Origin: Kitasatospora setae KM-6054 | Lineage (GTDB): Bacteria; Actinomycetota; Actinomycetes; Streptomycetales; Streptomycetaceae | Assembly: GCF_000269985.1 (NCBI RefSeq) | Contig: NC_016109.1 | Span: 8,149,001 to 8,213,000, forward strand | Direction of reading: 5' to 3' | DNA: 64,000 nucleotides | Part shown: positions 7,987 through 15,531 of the stretch, in pieces | Numbering within the stretch: position 1 is the first letter of the stretch | How the letters are laid out: each line of letters begins with the position of its first letter | Program-made: the position numbers and the translations under genes | The notes under the pieces: generated by a model | Seen by the model: only the letters and a program-made list of their open reading frames with translations | Databases searched by the model: none | What the model was told of the DNA's origin: nothing

Positions 7987-8189
7987 GGAGGACGCGGAGG
8001 GCTTGGCGGGATCTTGATGGCCATAGGCGCTCACGCCACTCGTGGGGGGTGGAGGCGAGGCGGAAGACTCAAGGTCGTCGCCACCGGGCCGGGAAACCAG
8101 GAAGGCCCACCGGACCCCGCACCGCCGGGGACCTGTGTCGCCGCCGCAACCTGTGCCGCCCCGCCGCACCACCAGAAACGAGGCACCCC
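7987..8189 (+). other. Structured leader ahead of rhodanese gene
   Basis: 203 bp with no gene. Around 8086-8119 is a possible stem-loop: CCGGGCC and GGCCC with CCGG flanks around GGGAAACCAGGAA. I could not match it to a known riboswitch class and treat it as an unassigned leader. Confidence 0.3.
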
Positions 8190-8684
8190 ATGTCCGCCAC
8201 CGCCACCGTCAGCGCCACCGCCGTCACCAGCGCGGTCCTGAACGTTCCCGCTGCCGACCCGGCCGAGGCCGCCGCCCACTACGCGGCGCGGCTCGCCTTC
8301 GAGGCGGACGTCTCCGACGTCCACGCCGACCTGGCGGCCGGGGTGCCCGGGATCGTGGTGGTCGACACCCGCAGCAAGGCCGCCTGGGACCAGGGGCACA
8401 TCCCCGGGGCCCTCCACCTGCCCACTGCGCGGATCGCCGAGCTCGCGCCGGGGAGCATCGACCCGGCCCTGACCGTGGTCACCTACTGCTGGGGCCCGGG
8501 CTGCAACGGCGCGACCCGGGCCGCGCTGGCCTTCGCCCGGCTCGGCTACCGGGTCAAGGAGATGCTCGGCGGCTTCGAGTACTGGGCCCGTGAGGGTTTC
8601 GCGTACGACACCGCCGGCGGCAGCGAGCAGCGCCCGGTCGACGACCTGACCGCTCCGCGCTCGGGCATCTCCTGCGCCTGCTGA
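8190..8684 (+). CDS. Rhodanese-like domain protein
   Basis: A 164-aa single rhodanese domain. Residues ~60-150 contain VVVDTRSKAAWDQGHIPGALHLP (CH2A-type motif) and the active-site loop YCWGPGCNGATRAA, whose cysteines are candidates for the persulfide carrier. It probably moves sulfane sulfur between thiols in the cytoplasm. ATG 8190 lies just after ACGAGGCACCCC; upstream in-frame sequence is not homologous. The C-terminus SGISCAC adds two more cysteines. Convergent with the LysR gene, with a strong hairpin between them. Confidence 0.88.
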   Translation: MSATATVSATAVTSAVLNVPAADPAEAAAHYAARLAFEADVSDVHADLAAGVPGIVVVDTRSKAAWDQGHIPGALHLPTARIAELAPGSIDPALTVVTYCWGPGCNGATRAALAFARLGYRVKEMLGGFEYWAREGFAYDTAGGSEQRPVDDLTAPRSGISCAC

Positions 8685-8707
8685 GCCCTGCTCAGCCCTG
8701 TGGAAAC

Positions 8708-8745
8708 CCGGCGCGGTCCGCTGGCCGTCCAGCGGACCGCGCCGG
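8708..8745. terminator. Bidirectional hairpin terminator
   Basis: A 17-bp perfect stem (CCGGCGCGGTCCGCTGG and complement) with a CCGT loop, located between the convergent rhodanese and LysR genes. No U-tract, as is usual in actinomycetes. Confidence 0.8.
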
Positions 8746-8759
8746 AAGGCTGCTGGGAG

Positions 8760-9611
8760 TCAGGGCCGGTAGGCGGCGGTCGCGGCCTCGACGAAGGAGT
8801 GCAGCAGCGGGTCGGTCCGGCTTTCCGGCCAGGCCACCACCACCCGGCTCGGGGGCAGGTCGGCCAGCGGGACCACGGCCAGTTCGGCGGGCAGGTCGTG
8901 GCCGAGCGGGGCCAGGCCGACCGTCCCGCTCCACAGGACGGCCTGCAGGCACTCCTGGACACCCCGCACCACCGGGCCCTCGCGCGGGACGCCGCCGTGC
9001 CAGTACGACTGCCAGCGGACGTCGGTGCCCGGCGGGAAGCTGAACCAGCGCCGGTCGGCCAGCTCGGCCAGCCGCAGCCGCTCGCGGCGGGCCAGCGGGT
9101 CGTCCGCGCGCAGCACCACCCCCACCGGGTCGGACCGCAGCACCCGCACCGCCAGGCCGTCCGGGTCGAACGGTGCCCGGGTCAGCGCGACGTCGACCAG
9201 CCCCGCGCGCAGTCCGCAGGTCGGATCGGTCAGGTCGGTCTCCCGGACCAGCACGTCCACGCCGGGGTGGTCACGGCGGAACGCGGCCGCCAGCCGGGCC
9301 ACGCCCGGGTCGGTGCCGTCGCCCAGGAGGCCGACGGTCAGACCCGCCCGCCCGGCGGCCGTGCCGACCCTGGCCCGGACCCGGTCGGCCCGGGCCAGCA
9401 GCTCCCGGGCCTCCGCCAGCAGCACCGCCCCCGCCGGGGTCAGCGCGACGCCCGCCGGGGAGCGGACCAGCAGCGGCGTGCCGAGGTCGTCCTCCAGCCG
9501 CCGGACCGCCCGGCTCAGCGGCGGCTGGCTGAGGTGCAGGCGGCGGGCGGCCCGGCCGAAGTGCAGCTCCTCGGCGACCACCACGAAGTAGCGCAAGGTC
9601 CGTAGCTCCAC
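8760..9611 (-). CDS. LysR-family transcriptional regulator
   Basis: A 283-aa LTTR. The N-terminal HTH is classic: ELRTLRYFVVVAEELHFGRA followed by LSQPPLSRAVRRLEDDLG. The C-terminal half is the periplasmic-binding-protein-like effector domain. GTG 9611 was chosen because homology starts with VELRTLRYF; a very long open frame upstream is not supported. It is divergent from a DoxX-like membrane gene, and an LTTR-type palindrome lies 8 bp before its start codon, so autoregulation and control of the neighbour are likely. Confidence 0.9.
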   Translation of the reverse strand: MELRTLRYFVVVAEELHFGRAARRLHLSQPPLSRAVRRLEDDLGTPLLVRSPAGVALTPAGAVLLAEARELLARADRVRARVGTAAGRAGLTVGLLGDGTDPGVARLAAAFRRDHPGVDVLVRETDLTDPTCGLRAGLVDVALTRAPFDPDGLAVRVLRSDPVGVVLRADDPLARRERLRLAELADRRWFSFPPGTDVRWQSYWHGGVPREGPVVRGVQECLQAVLWSGTVGLAPLGHDLPAELAVVPLADLPPSRVVVAWPESRTDPLLHSFVEAATAAYRP

Positions 9612-9618
9612 GCTGCGA

Positions 9619-9637
9619 CGATACCCATCCGGTATCG
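9619..9637. promoter_or_regulatory. LTTR operator palindrome
   Basis: CGATACC-CATCC-GGTATCG has 7-bp perfect arms and contains ATAC-N7-GTAT, i.e. the T-N11-A core of LysR binding sites. Position between the LysR gene and the divergent DoxX-like gene supports it as the regulator's own site. Confidence 0.6.
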
Positions 9638-9758
9638 GCCGTGCGGAACGGGTCTTGGACAGCGGCCCGGCCCCGGCGGTGGACTCGTGGGGCGCGGCCG
9701 GTCCGGCCGGCGCCGACGACGGGCCCGGTCGACCGGGCCCCACGGACGGACGGGAACC

Positions 9759-10112
9759 ATGGACATCGCCTACTGGACCCTCGCGGACCCGCTCGCCCTC
9801 TTCTACGCCTACGCGGGCACGCTCAAGCTGCTGCGCGACCCCGAGCGGCTGCGCCCGATGATGGCCTGGGTCGACCGCGTCCCGCGCCCCGCGCCGCGCG
9901 CCCTCGGCGCGGCCGAACTGTTCGGCGCCGCGGGCCTGCTGCTGCCCCCGCTGACCGGCACCGCCGGCTGGCTCGCCCCGGCCGCCGCGAGCGGGCTGCT
10001 CCTGCTGCAACTGGGCGCGATACCGGTCCACCTGACCGGCGGGGACCGGCGGATCGGCCTCAACCTCGCCCTGCTCGCCGTCGCGGCCGGCTGCCTCGCG
10101 CTGTCGCTCTGA
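9759..10112 (+). CDS. DoxX-like small membrane protein
   Basis: A 117-aa protein with about four predicted membrane helices (around residues 5-25, 45-65, 70-90 and 95-115), in the pattern of the DoxX/DoxD-like family: FYAYAGTLKLL, then GAAELFGAAGLLLPPLTG. ATG 9759 precedes the first helix; upstream Arg-rich codons are rejected. Role unknown; DoxX proteins have been linked to redox and thiol homeostasis. Probably regulated by the divergent LysR. Confidence 0.8.
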   Translation: MDIAYWTLADPLALFYAYAGTLKLLRDPERLRPMMAWVDRVPRPAPRALGAAELFGAAGLLLPPLTGTAGWLAPAAASGLLLLQLGAIPVHLTGGDRRIGLNLALLAVAAGCLALSL

Positions 10113-10220
10113 GCAACCGTCAGGTGGCTTGCAGGGGACGGGCCGGGGACGGGCCGGGGCAGTCAGGGGCTGGCAGGGGTCACAGGGAGCCGGATCAAGA
10201 ACGGGACGGAGAACGGTGGA

Positions 10221-10260
10221 GAATAAATGAGTTGGAGGGGCCGCCGGAGGTTGCTACTGT
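10221..10260 (+). promoter_or_regulatory. Sigma70-type promoter with upstream AT-rich box (WhiB7-like)
   Basis: -35 TTGGAG (10232-10237), 17-bp spacer, -10 TACTGT (10255-10260). The AT-rich GAATAAATG (10221-10229) ends 2 bp before the -35 box, the arrangement known for WhiB7-dependent promoters. It reads toward a 17-codon leader ORF and the GNAT gene. Confidence 0.5.
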
Positions 10261-10299
10261 TCGGATCGCCGTGAACGGAAACGAGGAGGTGAGTTCCCC

Positions 10300-10353
10300 A
10301 TGAGAGCAGGATCCAGGCGGGTGCTCCCCCCTTTCCCACGGTGCAACGACTGA
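10300..10353 (+). CDS. 17-aa leader peptide ORF
   Basis: ATG 10300 follows an exceptionally strong ribosome site (GAGGAGGTGA). It encodes MRAGSRRVLPPFPRCND, four Arg and three Pro in 17 residues, and ends at TGA 10351-10353, 59 bp before the GNAT start. Downstream, CGGGAG at 10369-10374 and CTCCCG at 10394-10399 could pair. This layout resembles translational attenuators of ribosome-targeting antibiotic resistance genes, where stalling in the leader exposes the next start. Expression is inferred from the ribosome site and promoter only. Confidence 0.5.
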   Translation: MRAGSRRVLPPFPRCND

Positions 10354-10412
10354 CACAGGTGTCGTCGGGAGCGCTCGCGTGACAACGCAGGCACTCCCGA
10401 AAGGCGAAAGCC

Positions 10413-11177
10413 ATGAACACTGACAACACCGTGCAGATCGCCCGGGTCGACGAGACCCGGTGGCAGGCCCTGGCCGACGGCGTGGTCGTCGGCCACGCCG
10501 ACGTCTCCGTCCGCCCCGACCGCCGACACTTCGTCAGCGTCGACGTGTGGGACGACGCGGCCTTCGAACCGCTCGCCGCCGCGATGCTCGCCGCCCTCCC
10601 CGCCACCCCGCTGCGTACCCTGGTCGAGGGTGGTGACACCGACGCGGCCGCCCGCTGGGAGCGGGCCGGGTTCGTCCCCGAGCGGCGGGAGTGGGAGTAC
10701 GTCCTGTCCACCGCCGTCGACCTGCCCAGTCCGGCCCCGGACGTGGCCGTCCTGCCCGCCGGGACGGCCGACGAAGGCCGGCTGCGGGTGCTGGACCGCG
10801 AGATCCGGGCCGAGGTCGCGGCCGGACCCGGTTGGCACACCATGCCCGCGGAGGTTCGACCCGGCCCTCCGGGGGACACTCTCATCGACCCCTCGCTGTA
10901 CGCCGTCGCCGTGCACCAAGGCCGGTACGCGGGCCTGGTCCGGGTGGTCCGCGGTCACCGCGGCCCCGCCCGGATCGGCCTGCTCGCCGTCCGCGCCGCC
11001 CACCGGCGGCACGGTCTCGGCCGCACCCTGCTCGCGCACGCCCTGCACACCCTGCACGAATCCGGCACCGCCACCGCCCGGGCCGAGGTCGACCAGTCCC
11101 ACGCCGCCGCCACCGCCCTCTTCGAGGGCCTCGGCGCGCAGCGGGCCGGCCACGTCCTGCAACTGATCCGCGACTGA
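10413..11177 (+). CDS. GNAT-family N-acetyltransferase
   Basis: A 254-aa protein with a degenerate N-terminal GNAT-like half (residues ~1-105) and a C-terminal catalytic half carrying acetyl-CoA motif A: IGLLAVRAAHRRHGLGRTLL, followed by a motif B-like region ending LGAQRAGHVLQLIRD. ATG 10413 is preceded by GAAAGGCGAAAGCC. It would acetylate an amine on a small molecule, peptide or ribosomal protein. The upstream leader ORF and promoter suggest induction by translation inhibitors, and the next gene is an IF-1 paralogue. Confidence 0.85.
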   Translation: MNTDNTVQIARVDETRWQALADGVVVGHADVSVRPDRRHFVSVDVWDDAAFEPLAAAMLAALPATPLRTLVEGGDTDAAARWERAGFVPERREWEYVLSTAVDLPSPAPDVAVLPAGTADEGRLRVLDREIRAEVAAGPGWHTMPAEVRPGPPGDTLIDPSLYAVAVHQGRYAGLVRVVRGHRGPARIGLLAVRAAHRRHGLGRTLLAHALHTLHESGTATARAEVDQSHAAATALFEGLGAQRAGHVLQLIRD

Positions 11178-11300
11178 ACGCCACCGATCACCACCGGCCA
11201 CCACTGGTTACCACCGGCCTTCACCGGCCTTCACCGGGCGGCGCGGACCGGCGTACCCGGCAGACATCCCGCTCTTCCCACCAGAGAATCGAGACCACTC

Positions 11301-11525
11301 TTGCCACGAGTAGCAAAGGGCCTGGAACTCGAGGGCACCGTCCTCGAATGCCTGCGCAACGCCACCTTCAAGGTTGAGCTGCAGAACGGCCACCAGGTAC
11401 TGGCCCACATCAGCGGAAAGATCCGCAAGAACTACATCAAGATCCTCCCGTTCGACCGCGTCCTGGTCGAGCTCAGCCCGTACGACCTCACCAGGGGACG
11501 CATCCTGTTCCGCTACCGCAACTGA
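11301..11525 (+). CDS. infA: Translation initiation factor IF-1 paralogue
   Basis: A 74-aa single S1/OB-fold protein. The core VELQNGHQVLAHISGK and the end VELSPYDLTRGRILFRYRN are near-diagnostic for IF-1, which binds the ribosomal A site during initiation. It starts with TTG 11301 (no better codon in frame), has no strong ribosome site, and stands alone rather than in the ribosomal protein cluster where housekeeping infA normally sits; it is therefore probably a second copy. The Arg/Pro-rich N-terminus differs from the usual MAKK start. Tandem CGGCCTTCAC copies lie upstream. Confidence 0.88.
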   Translation: MPRVAKGLELEGTVLECLRNATFKVELQNGHQVLAHISGKIRKNYIKILPFDRVLVELSPYDLTRGRILFRYRN

Positions 11526-11546
11526 CCCGCGCTCAGGCCCCGCCAT

Positions 11547-11572
11547 CCCACGGGTCCCGTGGGTCCCGTGGG
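11547..11572. terminator. Hairpin between infA and HAD genes
   Basis: CCCACGGG and CCCGTGGG arms around a 10-nt loop, with an alternative internal pairing, lie between two convergent genes. Likely a bidirectional terminator. Confidence 0.5.
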
Positions 11573-11594
11573 CCCCGCGCACGTCCCTCCTGGG

Positions 11595-12332
11595 TCAGGA
11601 GACCGCCGCCAGCAGGCCCGGGAGGGCGTGGACGGAGGGGATCCGGTGCGCGGGGGGAACGTCGGGGGCGGTGTCGGCCGTGCCGGCGGCGTCGGCGGGG
11701 GTGATGAGCAGGGCGGGGATGCCGGTGCGGCGCGGGCCGTGGTAGTCGGGGGCGGCGGAGTCGCCGATGAACCAGGCGTCGGCGGGGGAGAGGCCGAGGC
11801 GCTCCAGGGTGGCCCGGTAGATGGACGGGTGCGGCTTGCGGTGGCCGGTGTCCACGGACAGCACCACCGCGTCCATCAGGTCGAGCACGCCCAGATCGTC
11901 CAGCAGCGCGGGCACCATGGTCGGGCTGTGGGTGTTGGAGACGACCGCCAGCCGGTACTGCCCGGCCAGGGTGCGCAGCAGCTCGGCGACGCCCTCGACC
12001 GGGCGGATCGCGGCGCCCCACTCCGCCAGGTACGCGGCCACGAACCCGGCGACCTGGCCCTCCGTCGGCGCCGCGGGCAGCGTCTCGGTGAGGAAGGCGG
12101 CGGTCAGCTCGTCCATCGAGAACTCGCGTTCGTCCGCCGCCGTCTCCCGGTCGAAGCGCGCGCTGACGGCCGACCAGGCGGCGAGGAAGCCGTCGTAGTC
12201 GAGGGTGGAGCCGAAACCGCGCAGCAGCGCGTGCGAGCGCGGGTAGCCCTGTTCGGTGCGGCTGGGCGAGTAGTCCACCAGGGTGCCGAAGAAGTCGAAC
12301 AGCAGGTGGGTGGGGCGACGAAGATCATCCAT
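11595..12332 (-). CDS. HAD-superfamily hydrolase
   Basis: A 245-aa phosphatase-like HAD protein. Motif I is LLFDFFGTLVDY (nucleophile Asp), motif II VVSNTHS, motif III lysine in HRKPHPSIY, motif IV IGDS. The helical cap between motifs I and II places it with subfamily IA. The FFGTL variant (Phe in place of the usual second Asp or Leu) recalls phosphoglycolate/haloacid dehalogenase relatives; the substrate is unknown. ATG 12332 has no clear ribosome site. Divergent from bioF with an inverted repeat between. Confidence 0.88.
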   Translation of the reverse strand: MDDLRRPTHLLFDFFGTLVDYSPSRTEQGYPRSHALLRGFGSTLDYDGFLAAWSAVSARFDRETAADEREFSMDELTAAFLTETLPAAPTEGQVAGFVAAYLAEWGAAIRPVEGVAELLRTLAGQYRLAVVSNTHSPTMVPALLDDLGVLDLMDAVVLSVDTGHRKPHPSIYRATLERLGLSPADAWFIGDSAAPDYHGPRRTGIPALLITPADAAGTADTAPDVPPAHRIPSVHALPGLLAAVS

Positions 12333-12374
12333 CGGGGGAGTCTGCCGGAACCGGCCGCACCGCCGCCCGCCGTC

Positions 12375-12406
12375 GTCCCGAAGTGTGGGACACCGCACAT
12401 CGGGAC
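12375..12406. promoter_or_regulatory. Inverted repeat between HAD gene and bioF
   Basis: 13-bp arms with two mismatches (GTCCCGAAGTGTG and CGCACATCGGGAC) around GGACAC. The location in a 119-bp divergent promoter region suggests an operator. It does not resemble a BirA or BioQ site that I can recall. Confidence 0.4.
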
Positions 12407-12451
12407 GGTACGCGTTGCCCCGGTCGCGCGCCGGGTGGAAGAGTGCCGGGC

Positions 12452-13624
12452 ATGGTGGCAGACGCGCAGGTCAGCGGAGCGGACGAGGCTCCGCAGCGGG
12501 TGTTCGACTGGCTGGACGGGGCCGCGGCCGTCCGCGACGCCGCCGGGCTGACCAGGCGGCTGCGCAGCCGCCCCGCCGACGACCCGGTGCTCGACCTCGC
12601 CTCCAACGACTACCTCGGCCTGACCCGCCACCCGGCCGTCACCGCCGCTGCCGCCGAGGCCGCCCTGCGCTGGGGCGGCGGCGCGACCGGCTCCCGGCTG
12701 GTCACCGGCACCACCGAGCAGCACACCGCGCTGGAACGCGAACTCGCCGAGTTCTGCGGCTACCAGGCCGCCCTGGTGTTCTCCTCCGGCTACACCGCCA
12801 ACCTCGCCGTCCTCACCGCGCTCGCCGGCCCCGACACCCTGATCGTCTCCGACGCCCACAACCACGCCTCGCTGATCGACGGCTGCCGCCTCGCCCGGGG
12901 CCGGGTCGCCCGCGCCGCGCACTGCGACCCCGCCTCGGTGCGCGCGGCCCTCGCCGCCCGCGCCGAACCCCGGGCCCTGGTGGTCACCGACTCGGTCTTC
13001 TCGGTCGACGGCAACGCCGCCCCGCTGGCCGGCCACCTCGCCGCCGCCCGCGCGCACGGCGCCGCGCTGGTCATCGACGACGCCCACGGCCTGGGCGTCC
13101 TCGGCCCGGGCGGCGCGGGCGCCGGGGCCGCCGCCGGCATCGCCGGACAGCCCGACGTGGTCGCCACCGCGACGCTCTCCAAGTCCCTCGGCTCGCAGGG
13201 CGGCGTCGTCCTCGGCCCGGAACGGGTCATCCGCCACCTGGTCTCCGCCGCCCGCACCTTCATCTTCGACACCGGCCTGGCCCCCGCCGCCGTCGGCGCC
13301 GCCCTCGGCGCGCTGCGCCTGCTGCGCGCCGAACCCGGCCGGGCCGCCGACGCCCTCCGGGTCGCCCGCGAACTCGCCGACCGGCTCACCGACGCCGGCC
13401 TGGACGCCTCCGCCCCCGACGGCGCGGTGGTTTCCGTCCGCGCCGACGATCCCGAACACGCCGTGCGCTGGGCCGCCGCCTGCCGGGGCGAGGGCCTGGC
13501 GGTCGGCTGCTTCCGCCCCCCGTCCGTCCCCGACGGCGTCCCGCGCCTGCGGCTCACCGCCCGCGCCGACCTGACGGCCGAGCAGGTCGCGTTCGCGGCC
13601 GGCGTGGTGCTGAAGACCCGCTGA
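12452..13624 (+). CDS. bioF: 8-amino-7-oxononanoate synthase (alpha-oxoamine synthase family)
   Basis: A 390-aa PLP enzyme that condenses pimeloyl thioester with L-alanine in biotin synthesis. The family signatures are LDLASNDYLGLTRHP, GGGATGSRLVTGTTEQHTALE, VSDAHNHASLIDG, the DDAHGLGVLG strand and the Schiff-base lysine in TATLSKSLGSQGG. ATG 12452 was preferred (GGAAGAG upstream). No bioA, bioB or bioD is next to it. Alpha-oxoamine synthases in secondary metabolism look alike, so the exact substrate is inferred; the closely related kbl at 51433 has different flanks. Confidence 0.85.
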   Translation: MVADAQVSGADEAPQRVFDWLDGAAAVRDAAGLTRRLRSRPADDPVLDLASNDYLGLTRHPAVTAAAAEAALRWGGGATGSRLVTGTTEQHTALERELAEFCGYQAALVFSSGYTANLAVLTALAGPDTLIVSDAHNHASLIDGCRLARGRVARAAHCDPASVRAALAARAEPRALVVTDSVFSVDGNAAPLAGHLAAARAHGAALVIDDAHGLGVLGPGGAGAGAAAGIAGQPDVVATATLSKSLGSQGGVVLGPERVIRHLVSAARTFIFDTGLAPAAVGAALGALRLLRAEPGRAADALRVARELADRLTDAGLDASAPDGAVVSVRADDPEHAVRWAAACRGEGLAVGCFRPPSVPDGVPRLRLTARADLTAEQVAFAAGVVLKTR

Positions 13625-13693
13625 GGCCCGTGAGGCCCGTGAGGCCGGGCCGTCACGCGTCCGGGGCGGGTCGGGCCCCGGACCCGTGGCGGC

Positions 13694-13736
13694 CCCGGAG
13701 CGGGCGGGCCGGACGAGGACGCCCGCCCGCTCCGGG
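13694..13736. terminator. Bidirectional hairpin terminator
   Basis: A perfect 16-bp stem (CCCGGAGCGGGCGGGC and complement) with an 11-nt loop between the convergent bioF and phosphodiesterase genes. Just upstream GAGGCCCGT is tandemly repeated. Confidence 0.85.
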
Positions 13737-13744
13737 AGCGCGGG

Positions 13745-15262
13745 TCAGCTGAAGACCACCTGGTCGACCGTCCAGAACGCCGAGTTGGTGCCCGTGTAGC
13801 GGAACTGGAACCGGGCCGTGGACGCCCCGGCCGGCACGGTCACGTCCAGGTGCTCGACCGTGTTCAGGTCGGCCCGGTAGGACTTCACCAGTTGCGCGGC
13901 GCCGCCGTCGAAGGACACGTACACGTCGCCGGTCTGCGGGCCGTCGACCTTGTAGTCGGTGGCGAAGGACAGCGTGCCGCGGGTGCGGCCCGCCACCGGG
14001 TAGGCCGGACTGACCAGCGTCGAGTCGAACTGGCCGGCGCCGTGGGTCTTGTCGTCCCACTCGTCGGAGTCGGCGACCGCGAACACGTTGCGGGCCCGGA
14101 CGTTGGTCTCGCGGCTCTGGCCCAGCTGCGCCGCCGTCCAGAACTCGTCGGTGGCGAACGCCCAGCCGCGCCACTCGGTGACGCCGCCGGTGGGCATCCG
14201 CGAGTTGTCGATGGTCCAGCCGGCCGGCGGGGTGTGGGTGAAGCCCTTGACCGTCGAGCCGATGCCGGTCTCGTCGACCCGGGTCTGCAGGCTCGGCCGC
14301 AGCGCGTCGAACTCGTCCGGCGCGATCTCGTCGACCGGCTTGCCGTCCAGCCCCCAGGCCGGGTCGATCGGCGCGCCCTCGTGCTTGAGCACGGTCGGCG
14401 CGATGTCGACCGGCTTCACGTCGTAGCGGCGCGCCCCGGCGGCGTGGCCCCGGCCGTTGAGGACCATCCAGGTCTGCCGCTCGTTGGCGCTGTTGCCGCC
14501 GTGGCCGCCCGCGTCGGTGTGGCCGTGGTCGGTGGTGACCACGATCAGCCAGTCCTCGGCGGCGTACGTGGCGCGGGACTTCAGCGCGGTCAGCACCTGC
14601 CCGAGCAGGGCGTCCGCGCCGTGGATCGCCGACAGGTACTGGGCGGACGCGCCGCCGTACGAGTGCCCGGCCTCGTCGACCTCGTCGAAGTGCAGGAACA
14701 CCGAGTCCGGGTTGCCGTGCGCCAGGTAGTCGGCGGCGTCCGAGGCGGTCTTCGCGTCGTTCTCGCTCTCCGGGATCCGCAGGTCGGCGGTGCCGTTGAA
14801 GACGTTCGCCGTGATCGGGTTCCAGGAGCCGATCACCAGCGTCGAGTTCGACGGGTCGGCGGCCTCCAGCCGGCTCGCGTAGTCCGGGTACAGGTCGAAG
14901 CGCGAGCCGGTGAAGTTGTTGTCCAGCACCTTGTGCTTGTCCGGCCACACACCGGTCGCGATGGTCGACCAGCCCGGCCCGGAGAGGGTCGGCGCCAGCG
15001 GGTTCGCGTACAGGTTGGACGTCGCCGTGGTGCCCGACGCCATCAGCGCCTTCAGGTTCGGCGCGTCCGCCGCCGCGATCTTGTCGTACCGGGTGCCGTC
15101 GATGCCGATCACCAGCGTCTTGGCCTGCTTGCTGCCGTTCGGCAGGCCGTTGTAGGCGCCGGTCGCCGCCACGGCGGACGAACCGCTCAGCGGTACCAGC
15201 GCGGCCGCGACGACGGCCGCGGCGGAGAGGGAGAGGGCCATGGTGGAACGGGAGTTGCGCAC
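13745..15262 (-). CDS. Secreted type I phosphodiesterase/nucleotide pyrophosphatase
   Basis: A 505-aa exported enzyme of the alkaline phosphatase superfamily. Residues 1-33 are a Sec signal peptide ending AVA. The metal centre is visible as VIGIDGTRYDKI, the nucleophile region APTLSGPGWST, HFDEVDEAGHSYG, and TTDHGHTDAGGHGG. The last ~130 residues form a beta-sandwich module (SFATDYKVDGPQTGDVYVSF) probably for substrate or surface binding. GTG 15262 has GGGAG 8 nt ahead. It would release phosphate from extracellular nucleotides or phosphodiesters. Divergent from a DasR-like GntR, with a dre-like site between. Confidence 0.9.
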   Translation of the reverse strand: MRNSRSTMALSLSAAAVVAAALVPLSGSSAVAATGAYNGLPNGSKQAKTLVIGIDGTRYDKIAAADAPNLKALMASGTTATSNLYANPLAPTLSGPGWSTIATGVWPDKHKVLDNNFTGSRFDLYPDYASRLEAADPSNSTLVIGSWNPITANVFNGTADLRIPESENDAKTASDAADYLAHGNPDSVFLHFDEVDEAGHSYGGASAQYLSAIHGADALLGQVLTALKSRATYAAEDWLIVVTTDHGHTDAGGHGGNSANERQTWMVLNGRGHAAGARRYDVKPVDIAPTVLKHEGAPIDPAWGLDGKPVDEIAPDEFDALRPSLQTRVDETGIGSTVKGFTHTPPAGWTIDNSRMPTGGVTEWRGWAFATDEFWTAAQLGQSRETNVRARNVFAVADSDEWDDKTHGAGQFDSTLVSPAYPVAGRTRGTLSFATDYKVDGPQTGDVYVSFDGGAAQLVKSYRADLNTVEHLDVTVPAGASTARFQFRYTGTNSAFWTVDQVVFS

Positions 15263-15377
15263 GGGGGGCTCCCAACGGGAAAGCGACGCGGTGCGGTTGC
15301 ACCGGCAACCGAGGATGGGCCGGGCGGGCGAGCGCGAGCCCGCACCGAATCCACGGTTGTATGAACAAGCGTCAAAA

Positions 15378-15393
15378 TTCAGTCCAGACCAGT
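15378..15393. promoter_or_regulatory. dre-like GntR/UTRA operator
   Basis: TTCAGTCCAGACCAGT matches 11 of 16 positions of the DasR palindrome ACTGGTCTAGACCAGT, with a perfect right half. It lies in the 269-bp divergent region between the phosphodiesterase and a GntR/UTRA regulator. Three GGCCGGACRYTCGG copies also occur at 15457-15504. Confidence 0.5.
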
Positions 15394-15531
15394 TATCGTT
15401 CCGTGATGATTCGCCGACGATGCGAGTGGTGGCGGAAGCAAGCGGAGGACGGGGCGGGCCGGACGCTCGGGGTCGGGGCCGGACGTTCGGGGCCGGACAC
15501 TCGGGGGGAGGGCGCTCGCTACGCTGGGGAG

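Noticed and set aside
7987..8189. SAM or cobalamin riboswitch ahead of the rhodanese
   Set aside because: Core consensus blocks of these classes could not be found; left as an unassigned leader.
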